From Tuwongella immobilis (GTDB lineage: Bacteria; Planctomycetota; Planctomycetia; Gemmatales; Gemmataceae), in assembly GCF_901538355.1 (NCBI RefSeq), contig NZ_LR593887.1, forward strand, positions 4,688,920-4,752,919: a DNA stretch of 64,000 bases. The letters run 5' to 3'. Below are positions 62,749-64,000 of the stretch, piece after piece (within the stretch, counting starts at the first letter, position 1; every line of letters starts with the position of its first letter). A program made the position numbers and the translations under genes. The notes below the pieces were generated by a model. It was not told the DNA's origin and made no database searches. It saw nothing but the letters and a program-made list of their open reading frames with translations.

Positions 62749-64000
62749 TTAGGCGACTCGGGAAAAGACTTCCGACACCTTGACGGTGCGGGCGGACAAT
62801 GCCGGGAACAATGCCCCCAGAAACGCCGTGCCTCCGCCGATGGCCGGGCCCCACCACAGGGCGTCAATCGGCACAAAAAACGCGGGGAAAAATGCGATGG
62901 GGAACTTCAGCCCACCCGCGAAATACACCCCCCAATAGGCAATCGAGGTGGCCATAATGCCCGACATCAGGCCGATGAGCATCGCCTCGCCCAGCACCAT
63001 CAGCAGGATTTGCCAGGGACGGAATCCCAGCACCTTCAGCACGGCCATTTCCGTGCGGCGCTCGCGGACGGTAATGCTGATAGCGTTGGCAATCACCAGC
63101 GACATCGTCGCCAAAATCGCCGGGCCAAGCAGGTAGCGCATCCCCCAAATCAGGTCGCGGTAGGCATCGAAGAACGACGCGATCCCGCTGGAGGCGGTTT
63201 CCATCTTCACGGCAGGCACCGCGAATGCACCCGGCGAATTGACCTTTTCCGCGAGCGTTTCAAACGCCTGACGATTGGGCAGCCGAATCCAGATGAGATT
63301 CAGCGTGCGTTCTTCGTTGGGGTGCGGCACGCCTTTTTGCTTCTTGTAATCGTCCATCGCCCGCAGCAAATAATCCCGGTTCATCAACGCGGATTCATCG
63401 TACCGACCCGGCGGGAAGACGCCGACGATCTCAAAGTCAAACTCCAAATCCTTGTAGTTGATGCTGGTGGCCTTGATTCGGTCGCCGACGCGCTTGTTGA
63501 GTTTCGTCAGCCGCGCTTGCCCCAGCACCACCCCGCGAATGTTGTCTTCCATCAGCTTGCACGTATCGTCGAGCTGCTTGCGCTGTTCCGGGGTGAGATC
63601 GTCCAGACCGTCCATCATCGAGAGGACTTTTTTCGGCTCCATCCCGAAGAAGAACAGCGTATTCTCGAATGTCCGCTTGGCGGGGTCGAGGGTGGCCCCC
63701 ACAAATTGCCAGGTCATCAAATCCATATCGCCGTTCTTGGGGCGGAATTCCTCCGGCATCTCCTCGGCCAGATTCATCAGCGAATTCGCATATTTCAGCG
63801 GCATCTGACTGGGGATCTGGAACTTCTCGGTGATAATCGCCTTCAGATCGGTCTCTTTTTCCGCCGTCACGCGATCCAAGAATGTCAGCACCGACCAGAT
63901 CAACGTCACCACCAGCACCAGCACAAAGGTGGCTAAAAACGATAGCGACGTGCGCAGAATGTTCCGTTGCAGGCTTCGCAGCACCAACTGCGCCACCCGC
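62749..64000 (-). CDS. ABC transporter permease, FtsX family (5' end beyond window)
   Basis: At least 415 residues. The frame is open to the edge; a GTG at 63996 is possible but the true start is probably outside. LQRNILRTSLSFLATFVLVL is TM1. A periplasmic domain with VVLGQARLTKLNKRVGDRIK and DFEIVGVFPPGRYDESALMN resembles MacB_PCD. The C-terminal helices contain ISITVRERRTEMAVLKVLGF (FtsX coupling motif) and ALSARTVKVSEVFSRVA. It precedes the second permease by 24 bases, so together they likely form a heterodimeric FtsX-type exporter of a lipoprotein or macrolide-like substrate. Confidence 0.9.
   Translation of the reverse strand, partial: RVAQLVLRSLQRNILRTSLSFLATFVLVLVVTLIWSVLTFLDRVTAEKETDLKAIITEKFQIPSQMPLKYANSLMNLAEEMPEEFRPKNGDMDLMTWQFVGATLDPAKRTFENTLFFFGMEPKKVLSMMDGLDDLTPEQRKQLDDTCKLMEDNIRGVVLGQARLTKLNKRVGDRIKATSINYKDLEFDFEIVGVFPPGRYDESALMNRDYLLRAMDDYKKQKGVPHPNEERTLNLIWIRLPNRQAFETLAEKVNSPGAFAVPAVKMETASSGIASFFDAYRDLIWGMRYLLGPAILATMSLVIANAISITVRERRTEMAVLKVLGFRPWQILLMVLGEAMLIGLMSGIMATSIAYWGVYFAGGLKFPIAFFPAFFVPIDALWWGPAIGGGTAFLGALFPALSARTVKVSEVFSRVA

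Noticed and set aside
1-64000. tRNA or rRNA genes
   Set aside because: No cloverleaf-like segment with a GTTCGA-type T loop and no rRNA-like conserved stretch was seen by eye; a covariance search would be needed to be sure.

Overview
The window looks like chromosomal DNA of a Gemmataceae-type planctomycete (Gemmata or Tuwongella relatives). This rests on family content, not a database match: a paired DUF1549/DUF1553 cytochrome-type protein and DUF1501 protein, a DUF1559 prepilin-like protein with an H-X9-DG motif, an ECF sigma factor fused in an operon to a Ser/Thr kinase, many Tat-type and lipoprotein signals, an N-terminal VERLELRETPA-type tag on a surface protein, and high GC. There is no IS element, phage, CRISPR array, rRNA or recognisable tRNA. 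Genes are densely packed, often with ATGA stop/start overlaps.

Layout. 1-12.5 kb: tail of an unknown plus-strand gene, then a minus-strand run of exported proteins (kelch-like, lipoprotein, DUF1559 prepilin-like, HEAT-like, PQQ propeller, PSD1, DUF1501, small secreted protein, beta-lactamase-fold serine hydrolase), and a Tat-exported NIPSNAP protein. 12.5-22 kb: a complete potassium-uptake locus. kdpF, kdpA, kdpB and kdpC face right, preceded by a 29-residue membrane microprotein. The regulators face left: a truncated KdpD (sensor domains only), a separate HAMP-PAS histidine kinase and an NtrC-type sigma54 activator. The 344-base divergent region has a near-consensus -24/-12 site facing each way and TTGCA dyads midway. 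22-29 kb: unknown lipoprotein, kdsA, pterin dehydratase, an unknown protein, a DUF1080 protein, a 2Fe-2S ferredoxin, and a membrane lipoprotein with a clear terminator. 29-36 kb: an RND efflux pair, then leuA preceded by a leucine-rich leader peptide and a terminator, i.e. a classical attenuator layout. 36-44 kb: zincin/FG-GAP surface protein, TrmB-like methyltransferase, Ser/Thr kinase, RNase D, zinc-ribbon proline-rich membrane protein, PEGA lipoprotein. 44-51 kb: a 1557-residue von Willebrand A protein, a coiled-coil protein and a small secreted protein. 51-64 kb: M20 peptidase, SnoaL-like protein, cyanophycinase-family protein, ECF sigma factor, threonine dehydratase, P-loop kinase, receiver-only regulator, sigma factor plus Ser/Thr kinase operon, DUF4259 protein, and two FtsX-type permeases running off the right edge.

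The two most notable systems are (1) a kdp locus apparently rewired from KdpD/KdpE to a split KdpD plus histidine kinase plus sigma54 activator, with divergent sigma54 promoters sharing one candidate enhancer, and (2) leuA with a translated leucine leader and attenuator. Both are predicted from sequence only. A recurring pattern is 9-13 bp perfect inverted repeats at gene ends, several without a T tract.
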